Shown here: positions 55,008-63,925 of the stretch, in pieces
Layout of the letters: the number at the start of each line of letters is the position of its first letter
Numbering within the stretch: the stretch's first letter is position 1
NCBI RefSeq assembly: GCF_010448835.1
Contig: NZ_CP048409.1
Coordinates: 124,001 to 188,000, forward strand
DNA from: Draconibacterium halophilum
Lineage (GTDB): Bacteria > Bacteroidota > Bacteroidia > Bacteroidales > Prolixibacteraceae
Length of the DNA: 64,000 nt
Direction: 5' to 3'
Translations under genes and position numbers: made by a program
The notes under the pieces: model-generated
Database searches by the model: none
Seen by the model: the letters and a program-made list of their open reading frames with translations, nothing else
Told to the model about the DNA's origin: nothing

Positions 55008-56225
55008 ATGGAAAAACTATTTAAAACCACAGGAAATCAAAGTCAGGCAGTTGAGCAAAAGAAAATTGCCCAGAAAAAACAGATTCTTCGTTCAATTTAT
55101 TTTAACGGCCCGCTTTCAAATTCTGATCTTGCCCGCCAAATTAAACTAAGTACACCAAAAATAAACAGCCTGCTACTCGAGCTAATTGAGGACCAATTGG
55201 TAACCGAGCTAGGACGAGGCGATTCGAGTGGTGGCCGGCGCCCGAATATTTACGGACTTGTTGAAAACGGTTTTTATGTAGTTGGAATAACCATAAATGT
55301 GGCCCGAACTATTATTTCCATTTTTAACAGCTGCAACGAGGAAGTTAGCGGCCCTCACTATTTCCCCATAAAAATGTCGTCAGACATTAACCTTTTTAAC
55401 CAGGTTAATGCCGAGTTGGAGAAAGTTATCAAAGATAGTAATATCGACCGCGAAAAGATTTTAGTGGCCGGACTCGAATTACCGGGATTGATTAACCAAA
55501 AAGAAGGCATCAACCAAACCTATTTCCCTGAAGAAAAGAACCTGTTTTCGCAATTACAACAAATATTTGGTATACCGGTTTTTATCAACCACGATGCAAA
55601 ATTGCGGACTTTTGCTGAACAGTATTTTGGTTTGGCGAAGGGTAAGAAAAACGTATTGATGTTGCAGGCCGACTGGGGCTTGGGACTAGGAATTATTGTT
55701 AACGGGAAGCTTTATACCGGGAAATCCGGCTATTCGGGAGAATTCGGGCACCTGCCACTGGCCGATAACGGAGTGCTTTGTGTTTGTGGAAAACAGGGCT
55801 GTTTGGAAACAATTGTTTCAGCCAACGCCATTGCACGGCAAGCCCGCGAAGGAATTCAACAGGGACATTCTTCGCTGATTAAGGACCTGGTTAAAGATGA
55901 TTTAGACAAAATAGATATTTCAACAGTCATTCAGGCAGCCAATTCCGGCGACCAGTTTGCTATTTCTTTATTCTCCGAAGTAGGAAAATGGTTAGGAAGA
56001 GGAATGGCCTATCTAATCCAGATATTTAATCCTGAATTGATAATTATTGGTGGACAAGTTGCAGTGGCCAGTCAGTTTATTTTGGCGCCCATTCAACAAG
56101 CCATTCATACATTTAGCAACCGCGACATAAGCAACGAAACCAAAATCCTTTTTTCTGAATTGGGTACCAAAGCGGGAACCATGGGAGCCGCAGCTTATGC
56201 GCTGGAACGTATTTCAAAAAAATAA
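55008..56225 (+). CDS. ROK-family transcriptional repressor (NagC-like)
   Basis: 405 aa: winged-helix N-terminus (ILRSIYFNGPLSNSDLARQIKLSTPKINSLLLELIEDQLV) followed by a ROK sugar-kinase-like domain with the zinc site GHLPLADNGVLCVCGKQGCLET, and NHDAKL in place of the kinase NDAN. Regulates amino-sugar uptake and use, with GlcNAc-6-P or a similar ligand. Two genes for amino-sugar-6-phosphate deamination follow in the same direction with 3-14 nt gaps, so it is likely a local repressor of its operon. Confidence 0.9.
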   Translation: MEKLFKTTGNQSQAVEQKKIAQKKQILRSIYFNGPLSNSDLARQIKLSTPKINSLLLELIEDQLVTELGRGDSSGGRRPNIYGLVENGFYVVGITINVARTIISIFNSCNEEVSGPHYFPIKMSSDINLFNQVNAELEKVIKDSNIDREKILVAGLELPGLINQKEGINQTYFPEEKNLFSQLQQIFGIPVFINHDAKLRTFAEQYFGLAKGKKNVLMLQADWGLGLGIIVNGKLYTGKSGYSGEFGHLPLADNGVLCVCGKQGCLETIVSANAIARQAREGIQQGHSSLIKDLVKDDLDKIDISTVIQAANSGDQFAISLFSEVGKWLGRGMAYLIQIFNPELIIIGGQVAVASQFILAPIQQAIHTFSNRDISNETKILFSELGTKAGTMGAAAYALERISKK

Positions 56226-56228
56226 AAT

Positions 56229-58535
56229 ATGACAATCAATTTTACAAAGGTTGAAGAAGCATTTTTCGAAGAAACAAACTCAAAAGAAATTTCGACCAAA
56301 ATTCCGTATATCACCACCGAAAGTTTTCCAAAACTGGGGTTGCTTTCAGCGTTAAGCTTTTTAGAGTGGGCAAGTATAAACCCGACTGGTGTAGTAAGTT
56401 TACCAACAGGAAAAACGGCACAATATTTTCTTGATTTTACACACCTTTTACTCAATAACTGGGACAACAAGAAAGGAAAAGACTTTTTGGAAAAATATGG
56501 TTTGGCCGATGTAAATAAGCCCGATCTGAGCGAACTCTCTTTTGTACAAATGGGCGAATTTTTCCCCATTAACCCGGAACAACATAACAGCCTTTACAAC
56601 TATGCACAAAAACAATATATCGATGGTTTAGGCTTTAATAAAGATAAAGCTCTGCTCATCAATTCACAAGAAATTGAACTGGCAGAAGGCAAACACTATT
56701 CCGAGATTTTCCCTGATTTTAAGATCGACCTGTCCTTGCGTTATCGCGAAGCAAAAACGCACCAGGAGCAATTGCAAAAAGAGTCGATTTTCAAAATCGA
56801 TAACTGGTGTACGGCCTACGAAAATAAGATCCGCGAAAAAGGAGGAATCGGCTTTTTCTTGAGCGGTATTGGCCCCGATGGACTGATCGCTTTTAATACC
56901 CGCGGATCTGATCATTTCTCATCAACACGTTTAACCGAAACGAACTTTGAAACGCAAGCCATAACCGCAGCTGATTTGGGTGGAATTGAGGTATCGAAAA
57001 ACCGACTGGTAATTACTATTGGTTTGGGCACACTTACTTTCAATCCTGAAAATAAAGCAATTGTTTATGCTGCAGGAGAAGCCATTGCCGATACTATAAA
57101 AGCTTCGTTAGAAAGCGAACCGAGTGTGACTTATCCGGCGACAGCTCTTCATAAATTGAAGAATGCCCGTTTTTACCTTACAGAAGGTGCAGCGGTTGCA
57201 CTTGAAGACAGCATTGAGAGCTATTACACTTGCACACCGTGGAACCACCAGAAAACAGAAAGAGCGGTAATTGAGCTCTGCAAAAAAATAAACAAATTTG
57301 GCTCTAAACTGGATTTGGAAGACCTAAAAGCTGATAAATACTGCAGTATGATTCCTGATTTGAACGAAAACACGGTTCAGTCGGTAATCGATTCCATTTT
57401 AGCAAAACTGCAAAAAGGGATGGAAAAAGAGGTGGACCAGGTGTATTACCATACCGGCCCGCACCACGACGATATTATGCTTGGCATTATGCCATCTACC
57501 AATCGCCAGTCGCGCGATGCCAGTAACGAGCTTCATTTTTCGGTAGCTACATCAGGTTTTACTGCGGTTACAAACACATTTCTATACGATCTTCTGGTTG
57601 ATACGAAAGACCTGATGGACCAGGGGAAAATTGAGATGATTGACTTCCCCGACTTTTTTAAAGACGGGTATAAATACAAGTGGGACAAAGATATTTACCA
57701 CTACCTCGACAACATTGCGGCGCAGGATGAAGAAGAAAAACGTCGCGGAGTTTGCCACCGCGTTATACGTGCATTGGTTTCCATTTGGGGAATTAACAAC
57801 GAGGAAGAACTTCGTGAGACCATTTTTGAAATCCATACCAGTTTGAAAAATACCTATGACGGTGGAAAAAATCCATCAAAAATTCAGAAGCTGAAAGGTA
57901 TGATCCGCGAGTTTGAAGAGGAACTGGTTTGGGCGCACTACGGCATTATGGTGAAAAATGTTCATCACTTGCGATTGGGCTTTTACTCGGGCGAATCGAA
58001 CTACGAAAAAGACATCCTTCCAATTTTGGAAGACTTTAGAAAATACAAACCAACTGTAATTAGTCTGGCTATGGATCCGCAGGGAAGCGGCCCTGATACG
58101 CACTATAAAGTGTTGATGGCAATTGCAAAAGCCGTTGAGGACTGGAGCAAAGAAGAAGACCTGAGCGAACTGCGAATTGTTGGTTACCGTAATGTATGGT
58201 TTAAATACAACCCGTGGGATGTGGAGGTGATCGTTCCGGTTTCGCTTAACTCGCTGGCAACACTGGGCAAGTCGTTTTCGGAGTGTTACATTACTCAAGT
58301 CAATGCTTCGTTCCCGAGTTACCAGCTCGATGGAAAATTCAGCGATCTGACACAACGCGTTTGGTTCGATCAGCATAAACAAATACAGCTGCTGCTGGGT
58401 AAAAACTTTTTCTACCAAAACGATTCGCCGCTGTTACGCGCCACACATGGTGTAATTTACCACCGCGAATTAACTGTTGAGCAATTCCTTGAAGAAGCCC
58501 AGAAACTGGGAAAAGCAATGGAAAATATACTTTAA
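56229..58535 (+). CDS. NagB-like domain fused to a PIG-L/LmbE deacetylase domain
   Basis: 768 aa. N-terminal ~350 residues resemble glucosamine-6-phosphate deaminase: SLPTGKT (57-63) and GIGPDGLIAFN (213-223). The deaminase active site is degenerate: NMDEY is QMGEF (G109 for D72 of E. coli), and the second site has D217 but L219 for H143 and T224 for E148. The C-terminal half is PIG-L/LmbE: PHHDDIMLG (411-419) in place of PHPDD and PDTHYKVLMAIAKAV for the H-x-H region. Natural reaction unclear; deacetylation of GlcNAc-type substrates is possible. Lies 3 nt after the ROK gene and 14 nt before NagB. Confidence 0.82.
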   Translation: MTINFTKVEEAFFEETNSKEISTKIPYITTESFPKLGLLSALSFLEWASINPTGVVSLPTGKTAQYFLDFTHLLLNNWDNKKGKDFLEKYGLADVNKPDLSELSFVQMGEFFPINPEQHNSLYNYAQKQYIDGLGFNKDKALLINSQEIELAEGKHYSEIFPDFKIDLSLRYREAKTHQEQLQKESIFKIDNWCTAYENKIREKGGIGFFLSGIGPDGLIAFNTRGSDHFSSTRLTETNFETQAITAADLGGIEVSKNRLVITIGLGTLTFNPENKAIVYAAGEAIADTIKASLESEPSVTYPATALHKLKNARFYLTEGAAVALEDSIESYYTCTPWNHQKTERAVIELCKKINKFGSKLDLEDLKADKYCSMIPDLNENTVQSVIDSILAKLQKGMEKEVDQVYYHTGPHHDDIMLGIMPSTNRQSRDASNELHFSVATSGFTAVTNTFLYDLLVDTKDLMDQGKIEMIDFPDFFKDGYKYKWDKDIYHYLDNIAAQDEEEKRRGVCHRVIRALVSIWGINNEEELRETIFEIHTSLKNTYDGGKNPSKIQKLKGMIREFEEELVWAHYGIMVKNVHHLRLGFYSGESNYEKDILPILEDFRKYKPTVISLAMDPQGSGPDTHYKVLMAIAKAVEDWSKEEDLSELRIVGYRNVWFKYNPWDVEVIVPVSLNSLATLGKSFSECYITQVNASFPSYQLDGKFSDLTQRVWFDQHKQIQLLLGKNFFYQNDSPLLRATHGVIYHRELTVEQFLEEAQKLGKAMENIL

Positions 58536-58549
58536 AAAAACCACATATA

Positions 58550-59329
58550 ATGAAACTAGTTATTCATAACAACTACGACGAATTGAGCATTTGGGCTGCA
58601 AATCATATTGCCGAAAAAATTAATGATTTTAAGCCATCGGCAGAAAAACCGTTTGTGCTGGGGTTACCAACCGGATCAACACCACTTGGCACTTACAAAA
58701 CACTGATCGACTTATACAACCAAGGGAAAGTATCATTTAAAAATGTGGTAACTTTTAACATGGACGAGTACGTAGGTATTGCCGAAGATCATCCGGAAAG
58801 CTACCACTGTTTTATGTTCGATAACTTTTTTAACCACATCGATATTCAGAAAGAAAATATCAATATTCTTGACGGAAATGCAGCCGACCTGGATGCAGAA
58901 TGCGAGCGTTACGAAGCCAAAATAGAATCGTACGGTGGCATTGAATTGTTTATGGGTGGAATGGGTGCCGATGGTCACCTGGCTTTTAATATCCCGGGGT
59001 CATCGATTCAGTCGCGCACACGTTTGGTAGATCTTAATTACGATACGATTGTGGCCAACTCACGTTTCTTCGATAACGATTTGAACCAGGTACCTAAACA
59101 GGCTTTAACTGTTGGTGTACAAACTGTGCTCGACTCGAAAGAAGTGCTGGTTTTGGTAAACGGATATAAAAAAGCCCGCGCCCTGCAAAATGTAGTGGAA
59201 AACGGAATTAACCACATGTGGACATTATCGGCCATGCAAATGCACCCTAACGGAATTATAGTTTGCGACGAAGATGCCACAATGGAACTAAAAGTAGGAA
59301 CTGTAAAGTATTTTAAAGAATCAGTTTAA
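58550..59329 (+). CDS. nagB: Glucosamine-6-phosphate deaminase
   Basis: 259 aa, numbering coincides with E. coli NagB. LPTGSTPLG (39-47) phosphate loop, D72 in FNMDEYVG, D141 and H143 in GADGHLAFN. Position 148, normally Glu (the residue tuning H143), is Ile here (AFNIPGS). Converts glucosamine-6-P to fructose-6-P and ammonia. Third gene of the ROK operon. The substitution is notable because the partner fusion protein also has a degenerate deaminase domain. Confidence 0.92.
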   Translation: MKLVIHNNYDELSIWAANHIAEKINDFKPSAEKPFVLGLPTGSTPLGTYKTLIDLYNQGKVSFKNVVTFNMDEYVGIAEDHPESYHCFMFDNFFNHIDIQKENINILDGNAADLDAECERYEAKIESYGGIELFMGGMGADGHLAFNIPGSSIQSRTRLVDLNYDTIVANSRFFDNDLNQVPKQALTVGVQTVLDSKEVLVLVNGYKKARALQNVVENGINHMWTLSAMQMHPNGIIVCDEDATMELKVGTVKYFKESV

Positions 59330-59350
59330 ACCAACTGAGTTTTAATAAAA

Positions 59351-59383
59351 AACTGCCCGCCTGAATCTTCAGAGCGGGCAGTT
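59351..59383. terminator. Strong bidirectional-type hairpin
   Basis: 10-bp stem AACTGCCCGC (59351-59360) / GCGGGCAGTT (59374-59383). A T-tract follows only on the minus strand (complement of AAAAAAC), so it best terminates the leftward zinc operon, possibly also nagB. Confidence 0.75.
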
Positions 59384-59528
59384 GTGTTAAATAATAATCC
59401 CGAATTGATTAGTGATTATCACATCCCGAAAATACATTTTCTTTTCAACTGAACCAAAGAAGAACTGCTTGATTCTACAATTTTTTAAACATGTTTTTTT
59501 TGTGAAGTAACTACCAAGATCCTTTATA

Positions 59529-59714
59529 CTACTGACCTGCAGATCTTTTCTTCACTGGCTTAACAACCACCTCATTGTTGCACGATGGACAACTATAAAT
59601 TTCGCATCCGGTGCAGGCAAAACAATTACTGCACGAACGTGGAACATCGAGATTTGAGAATTGAAAATTACAGTTTGGGCAGGTGTGTATTTTTTCCTTC
59701 TTCTGCGCAAACAT
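59529..59714 (-). CDS. Small Cys-rich zinc-ribbon-like protein
   Basis: 61 aa with four CxxC pairs: CPNC, CSNC, CTGC and CPSC (eight Cys). The frame begins at GTG; ATG at 59714 overlaps the znuB stop by one base (TGATG), showing coupling to the zinc operon. The basic C-terminus VKPVKKRSAGQ completes it. Probably binds two zinc ions. Could be a zinc-storage, assembly or regulatory protein; no known family named. Confidence 0.75.
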   Translation of the reverse strand: MFAQKKEKIHTCPNCNFQFSNLDVPRSCSNCFACTGCEIYSCPSCNNEVVVKPVKKRSAGQ

Positions 59715-60523
59715 CACACAAATGATTTTACCAACCTCAGTACACCAAAAATAACAACCAGCGTAAAAATTATTGCAGCGCCCGAAGGAATATTCAGGAA
59801 GTAAGAAATAAACAGTCCGGCAATTGTTCCCACAAAGGCAAACAACGATGAATAGACCAGCAAGCGTTTAAAATCGTTAGTGAATAAATTGGCTGATGCC
59901 TGCGGTATGGTGAGTAACGACAAAATAAGAATGATACCCACTACCCTAATGTTCAAAACAACGGTTAGCGCAATAAGTACGATAATGAGGTAGTTGAACA
60001 AGGCTACCGGCAAACCGGCAGTGCGGGCAAATTCTTCGTCGAAAGCTATGTAAAGGATTTTACGCAGGAATACGGCGAAGAAAACAACAATCAACAGATT
60101 AAGCGCAAACATCCACCAAAGCTCGGAAGTAGTGACAGTAAGAATATTTCCGAACAGGTAGCTCATTAGATTGGGTGTATATCCCGGAGTTAGGAAAACA
60201 AATATAATTCCCAATGCCATTCCCAGCGACCACCAAATTGCGATAGATGAATCCTCGCGGATTTCGGCTACTTTGGTAAAAAACTGAATACCCAAAGCTG
60301 ATAAAACGGCAAAAAGCACTGCTCCCAGCAAAGGATTAAATCCGAGGAAAAAAGCAAGTCCTATTCCACCAAACGATGCATGAGTAATTCCGCCACTGAT
60401 AAAAACAATACGCCGCGAAACAATGTAAGCACCAATTATCCCGCACGAAATACTGGCAAACACAGCGGCCAGAAATGCTTTCTGAAAAAAATCGTATGAA
60501 AATAATTCTATAATTGCATTCAT
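59714..60523 (-). CDS. znuB: Metal ABC transporter permease
   Basis: 269 aa, eight or nine helices, with the family motif GIIGAYIVSRRIVFISGGITHASFGGIGLA near the start and the AFDEEFARTAGLPVALFNY loop. Imports Zn2+ (or Mn2+/Fe2+). Located directly downstream of the ATPase gene (1 nt gap) and upstream of the Cys-rich protein. Confidence 0.94.
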   Translation of the reverse strand: MNAIIELFSYDFFQKAFLAAVFASISCGIIGAYIVSRRIVFISGGITHASFGGIGLAFFLGFNPLLGAVLFAVLSALGIQFFTKVAEIREDSSIAIWWSLGMALGIIFVFLTPGYTPNLMSYLFGNILTVTTSELWWMFALNLLIVVFFAVFLRKILYIAFDEEFARTAGLPVALFNYLIIVLIALTVVLNIRVVGIILILSLLTIPQASANLFTNDFKRLLVYSSLFAFVGTIAGLFISYFLNIPSGAAIIFTLVVIFGVLRLVKSFV

Positions 60524-60524
60524 A

Positions 60525-61271
60525 TCAGTGGTTATGCTGCTTTAAAACGGTGTGTGGTATTTCGCCGTGCGATAAAATTTGTATCGGACAGTTGTAATTG
60601 GCCAGCTGTTCTTGCGAAATAATATTACTTGGATGATAATGCACGAAGGTATTAACACAAGCAATCGACTTTACATAACTGCTAATGGTTCCCAAATCAT
60701 GCGAAACCAGAACAATGGCCAAGTCTTTATTCAGTTGTCGGAGTTTTTCGTAGAGTTCACCTTCAAAGCGGTTGTCAACAAAAGTATCCGGTTCATCCAG
60801 AATTAGCAGCTTGGGCTTACTAAGCAAAGCACGACATAAAAACACGCGTTGCATTTGCCCGCCAGAAAGTTCGCCAATGGCTTTGTTCCGAATTCCGGCA
60901 ACACCCATTTCTACCAGTAAAGCTTCTGCCCTGTCTTTAGCTTCACTCTTTTCTTTTTGACGATTTTGCATAATTGCTCCCGAAAGTACCACATCAAAAA
61001 CAGTGATCGGGAATTTCTGGTCGATATGTTTTACCTGCGGCAAATAACCAATTGGTTTTTTTCGGCCACTCATTTCTTTTGAAAAATGAATTTTTCCCGA
61101 TTCCGGTTTCTTCAATCCCAAAATGGCTTTTAACAATGTTGTTTTGCCACCACCATTAGGGCCTATCAAACCCAGAAAATCCTTCTCAAAAATTTCAAGA
61201 TCGACATTTTCCAGCACAGGCACTTTATCGTAAGCAACCGTCAGGTTTTCTATTTTTATTAATGGACTCAT
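60525..61271 (-). CDS. znuC: Metal ABC transporter ATP-binding protein
   Basis: 248 aa ABC ATPase: Walker A GPNGGGKTT, Q-loop LPQV, signature LSGGQMQR, Walker B LLILDEP, H-loop LVSHDLGTI. The C-terminal His-containing extension (HYHPSN, KQHNH) is typical of zinc importers. Its ATG overlaps the znuA stop by one base (TAATG). Confidence 0.95.
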   Translation of the reverse strand: MSPLIKIENLTVAYDKVPVLENVDLEIFEKDFLGLIGPNGGGKTTLLKAILGLKKPESGKIHFSKEMSGRKKPIGYLPQVKHIDQKFPITVFDVVLSGAIMQNRQKEKSEAKDRAEALLVEMGVAGIRNKAIGELSGGQMQRVFLCRALLSKPKLLILDEPDTFVDNRFEGELYEKLRQLNKDLAIVLVSHDLGTISSYVKSIACVNTFVHYHPSNIISQEQLANYNCPIQILSHGEIPHTVLKQHNH

Positions 61272-62146
61272 TAAAAATTATCAGTCAGAATTTCAGTGAT
61301 GTGTCTCAGGTTTTCTTCCCATTCTGGGTTCAGAGGCCAAATCTGGATGATCTCGCCACCAATCTCATCGGCAAAAACACGTGCATGCTCCCGGTCAAAT
61401 TCGCTTTGTATGTAAACGATTTTAATTCCTTCCGTTTTAGCCATATCAACAACATTGCGCAACAGCTGAGGTGTTGGTTCTTTTCCTCCGGTTTCAAGCG
61501 AGTGCTGGTCGAGACCATATTCGCGGGCATAATACGACAGGCTGGGGTGAAAAACAATAAACTTTCGTCCTGCGTAATCTTTAAGTTGATTTTTAAGATC
61601 GACATGAAGCTGATCGCATTCTTTAACAAAACGCAGATAATTGGTCTGGTACTCTGCTGCCTTTTCAGGTTTTAAGGTTGAAAGCTCGTCGAGAATTACC
61701 TTTGCCATTTGTTTTACCAAAACCGGCGACAACCAAACATGCGGATCAACACCATCGATATGTACATGATCACCATGTTGTTCCATTTTGTCGGCAATAA
61801 GGTCGAGGCCTTCCGAAATATTAACCACTTTCATATCTGAATTGGCTTGCGCTATTTTATCCGACCACGAATGCTCAAAACCTATGTAGCCAATTCGGAA
61901 CCAAATAGCCGAACGCGTAATATCTTTCAGTTGCGAAGGTAAAAGCGTATAAGCTGCCGGACTCGATCCGGGAGGAATAAGCAGATTCACCTCAAAATCG
62001 TCGCCCGCTATTTTTTCAACAAATGTTTTTTGCGGTAAAATACTCACGGTAACAACATCTGCCGCAGCACTTTTTTCTTCTTTCTTTTGGTTTCCACATG
62101 CGGCAAACAAAGTTGCCATAACCAACAAAAGTATTATTCTCTTCAT
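61271..62146 (-). CDS. znuA: Metal ABC transporter substrate-binding lipoprotein
   Basis: 291 aa lipoprotein (LVMATLFAACGNQ). Cluster A-I fold: IPPGSSPAAYTLLPSQ (the first metal His of ZnuA, in PHxYEP, is A64 here), DPHVWLSP with H136, FHPSLSYYAREYGL with the third His, and LNPEWEENL near the Asp/Glu ligand position. A His-rich loop HGDHVHIDGVDPH (124-136) may assist capture. Binds zinc or manganese outside the membrane. Start TTG at 62149 rejected in favour of ATG one codon downstream (62146). Gene order A-C-B is conserved. Confidence 0.92.
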   Translation of the reverse strand: MKRIILLLVMATLFAACGNQKKEEKSAAADVVTVSILPQKTFVEKIAGDDFEVNLLIPPGSSPAAYTLLPSQLKDITRSAIWFRIGYIGFEHSWSDKIAQANSDMKVVNISEGLDLIADKMEQHGDHVHIDGVDPHVWLSPVLVKQMAKVILDELSTLKPEKAAEYQTNYLRFVKECDQLHVDLKNQLKDYAGRKFIVFHPSLSYYAREYGLDQHSLETGGKEPTPQLLRNVVDMAKTEGIKIVYIQSEFDREHARVFADEIGGEIIQIWPLNPEWEENLRHITEILTDNF

Positions 62147-62184
62147 CAATGTATTTTTTAATGTCTCATCTTAACAATGTTCCA

Positions 62185-62192
62185 CAAATTTA
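62185..62192 (-). promoter_or_regulatory. Promoter -7 element for the zinc operon
   Basis: On the minus strand TAAATTTG fits TAnnTTTG about 38 nt before the znuA ATG. A Zur operator was not recognised. Confidence 0.45.
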
Positions 62193-62263
62193 GTTTTATG
62201 TTTTGGAATAATTAAAAGGAATCGTTTTTAATAATCGGAATTCGATTTTAAGACAAACTCGGA

Positions 62264-62533
62264 TTAAAACTTTTTTGCGCCGGGTTCTTTTGGCGGAACA
62301 GGGTCGTAACCATCAGTTCCCCACGGATGACATTTTGAAAGGCGCCTCACGGTCAACATAAATCCTTTAAACGGGCCATGTATCTTAATCGCCTGCACAG
62401 CATATTCCGAACACGTGGGGACATGCCGGCACGAGGCAGGAGTAAGTGGCGATATGGCGTATTTGTAGATATAAATGGGAATTAAAAGTATCCACCCTAA
62501 AAACTTCAAAATTACTTTTCCAACTGCTTTCAT
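62264..62533 (-). CDS. yidD: YidD membrane-insertion factor
   Basis: 89 aa: MKAVGKVILKFLGWILLIPIYIYKYAISPLTPASCRHVPTCSEYA (helix then C-R-x-x-P-T-C-S-E-Y) and LSKCHPWGTDGYDPVP. The three conserved Cys (SCR, PTC, KCH) are present. It assists membrane-protein insertion by YidC. Frame opens with TTG (62548); the ATG at 62533 gives the usual length. Confidence 0.93.
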   Translation of the reverse strand: MKAVGKVILKFLGWILLIPIYIYKYAISPLTPASCRHVPTCSEYAVQAIKIHGPFKGFMLTVRRLSKCHPWGTDGYDPVPPKEPGAKKF

Positions 62534-62707
62534 AATTTCAGGGAACAAATGTACGATTAAAATTTAGCGTTGTTTTGTGATTTGGATTTACGATTCGTCT
62601 TAACCTGAAAAATTCATAGAATTTTTCACACTATGTGTTGACGATTAAAAATCTGTAAAGTATACGTTTTTATTGAATCACATTTAAGATTTTCAATGTC
62701 AAGGTTA

Positions 62708-62779
62708 ACCCGGACAAATAATTGTTTTCCAATTATTTCGTCCGCCCGCCGGGTGATTAATTTATTTCTAAATTAATCA
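62708..62779 (+). repeat. Two adjacent hairpins with an alternative pairing
   Basis: Hairpin 1: CGGAC-AAATAATTG (62711-62724) with CAATTATTT-(C)-GTCCG (62730-62744), one bulge, TTTTC loop. Hairpin 2: TGATTAATTTA/TAAATTAATCA (62754-62764, 62769-62779) with a 4-nt loop, perfect 11 bp. ACCCGG (62708-62713) can instead pair with CCGGGT (62749-62754), so the two structures may be mutually exclusive. Could be an attenuator or transcription stop; it lies 145 nt before glucokinase. Confidence 0.6.
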
Positions 62780-62864
62780 GGTTAAAAAACGTTAAAGCTT
62801 AACTGAATTCAAAATAAATAGCCATAAACCACTGTGGGTTCCCATGTCAATTGCATAATATTTT

Positions 62865-62872
62865 TAATTTTG
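62865..62872 (+). promoter_or_regulatory. Possible promoter -7 element for the glucokinase gene
   Basis: TAATTTTG fits TAnnTTTG, 53 nt before the ATG. No proper -33 TTG seen. Confidence 0.35.
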
Positions 62873-62924
62873 CTAACGCACTAAAAAAAACAGACAGAAT
62901 CTAAATTAATTAAGCATAATAAAA

Positions 62925-63902
62925 ATGAAGAAAGTAGCAATTGGAGTTGATATTGGCGGAACAAATACTGCCATTGGCGTTGTTGACGCTGAAGGAAATG
63001 TGATGGTAAAAGACAATATTTCTACACCATCGCATGGCAATATCGACCAATACATCTCAGATTTGGCAGCAGCCATTAAAGAATTGATCAAATCAGTTAA
63101 GTTATTGAATGAGAATTTAGAAGTTTTCGGTATAGGAATTGGCGCTCCAAACGGTAATTACTACAGCGGAACAATTGAATATGCTCCTAACTTGTCGTTT
63201 AAAGGAGTGGTGCGCTTAGTAGAACTGCTTCGCACACACTTCCCTGAAATGGAAACACTTGCACTGACAAATGATGCTAACGCAGCAGCCATTGGCGAAA
63301 TGATTTACGGTGGAGCCAAAGACATGAAAAACTTTGTAATGTTTACATTGGGTACCGGCGTTGGTAGTGGTATTGTTGTTAATGGCGATCTGGTTTACGG
63401 TCACGATGGTTTTGCAGGCGAGTGCGGACATACAACGCTCATTCCCGGCGGACGTCTTTGCGGATGTACAGCACTGGGGCACCTTGAAGCTTACTGCTCG
63501 GCTCCCGGAATGAAACGTACTGCGTTTGAAATTATGGTGCAGAAAAATGCTACTGATAGTTTGCTTGCTGACAAATCGTTTAACGAGCTGGACTCGAAAA
63601 TGATATACGATGCTGCCGAAAAAGGCGACAAAGTTGCATTAGAAGTATTTGAAAAAACGGGTGCATGGCTCGGACAAGGATTGGCTGACACAGTTCACCA
63701 CCTGAGCCCCGAAGCAGTATTCCTGTTTGGCGGACCAACCGCTGCCGGCGATTACATTTTTGCGCCAACTAAAAAACACATGGAAAAACACTTGCTTCCT
63801 ATTTTTAAAGAGAAGATCAAAATCCTTCCATCGGAATTGAAGCCCGGCGATGCTGCCATTGTTGGAGCGAGTGCATTGGCCTGGAAAGAATTGGAAAAAT
63901 AA
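62925..63902 (+). CDS. ROK-family glucokinase
   Basis: 325 aa: ATP loop GVDIGGTNTAIG (7-18), NDAN with catalytic D117, GTGVGSG (143-149), and the ROK metal site GH169...C179-G-C181...G185-H186-L-E188. The usual third Cys of C-x-C-G-x2-G-C is His here (H186). Phosphorylates glucose (possibly other hexoses such as mannose) to feed glycolysis. Ends at a strong terminator; right edge of the window. Confidence 0.92.
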   Translation: MKKVAIGVDIGGTNTAIGVVDAEGNVMVKDNISTPSHGNIDQYISDLAAAIKELIKSVKLLNENLEVFGIGIGAPNGNYYSGTIEYAPNLSFKGVVRLVELLRTHFPEMETLALTNDANAAAIGEMIYGGAKDMKNFVMFTLGTGVGSGIVVNGDLVYGHDGFAGECGHTTLIPGGRLCGCTALGHLEAYCSAPGMKRTAFEIMVQKNATDSLLADKSFNELDSKMIYDAAEKGDKVALEVFEKTGAWLGQGLADTVHHLSPEAVFLFGGPTAAGDYIFAPTKKHMEKHLLPIFKEKIKILPSELKPGDAAIVGASALAWKELEK

Positions 63903-63925
63903 CATTTATCAACATACTTTTTAAA

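Larger units (their letters stand above)
62534..62924 (+). other. Intergenic region upstream of the glucokinase gene
   Basis: About 390 bp, AT-rich, no gene. It contains the paired hairpins at 62708-62779 and a candidate promoter at 62865-62872, listed separately. Confidence 0.5.
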
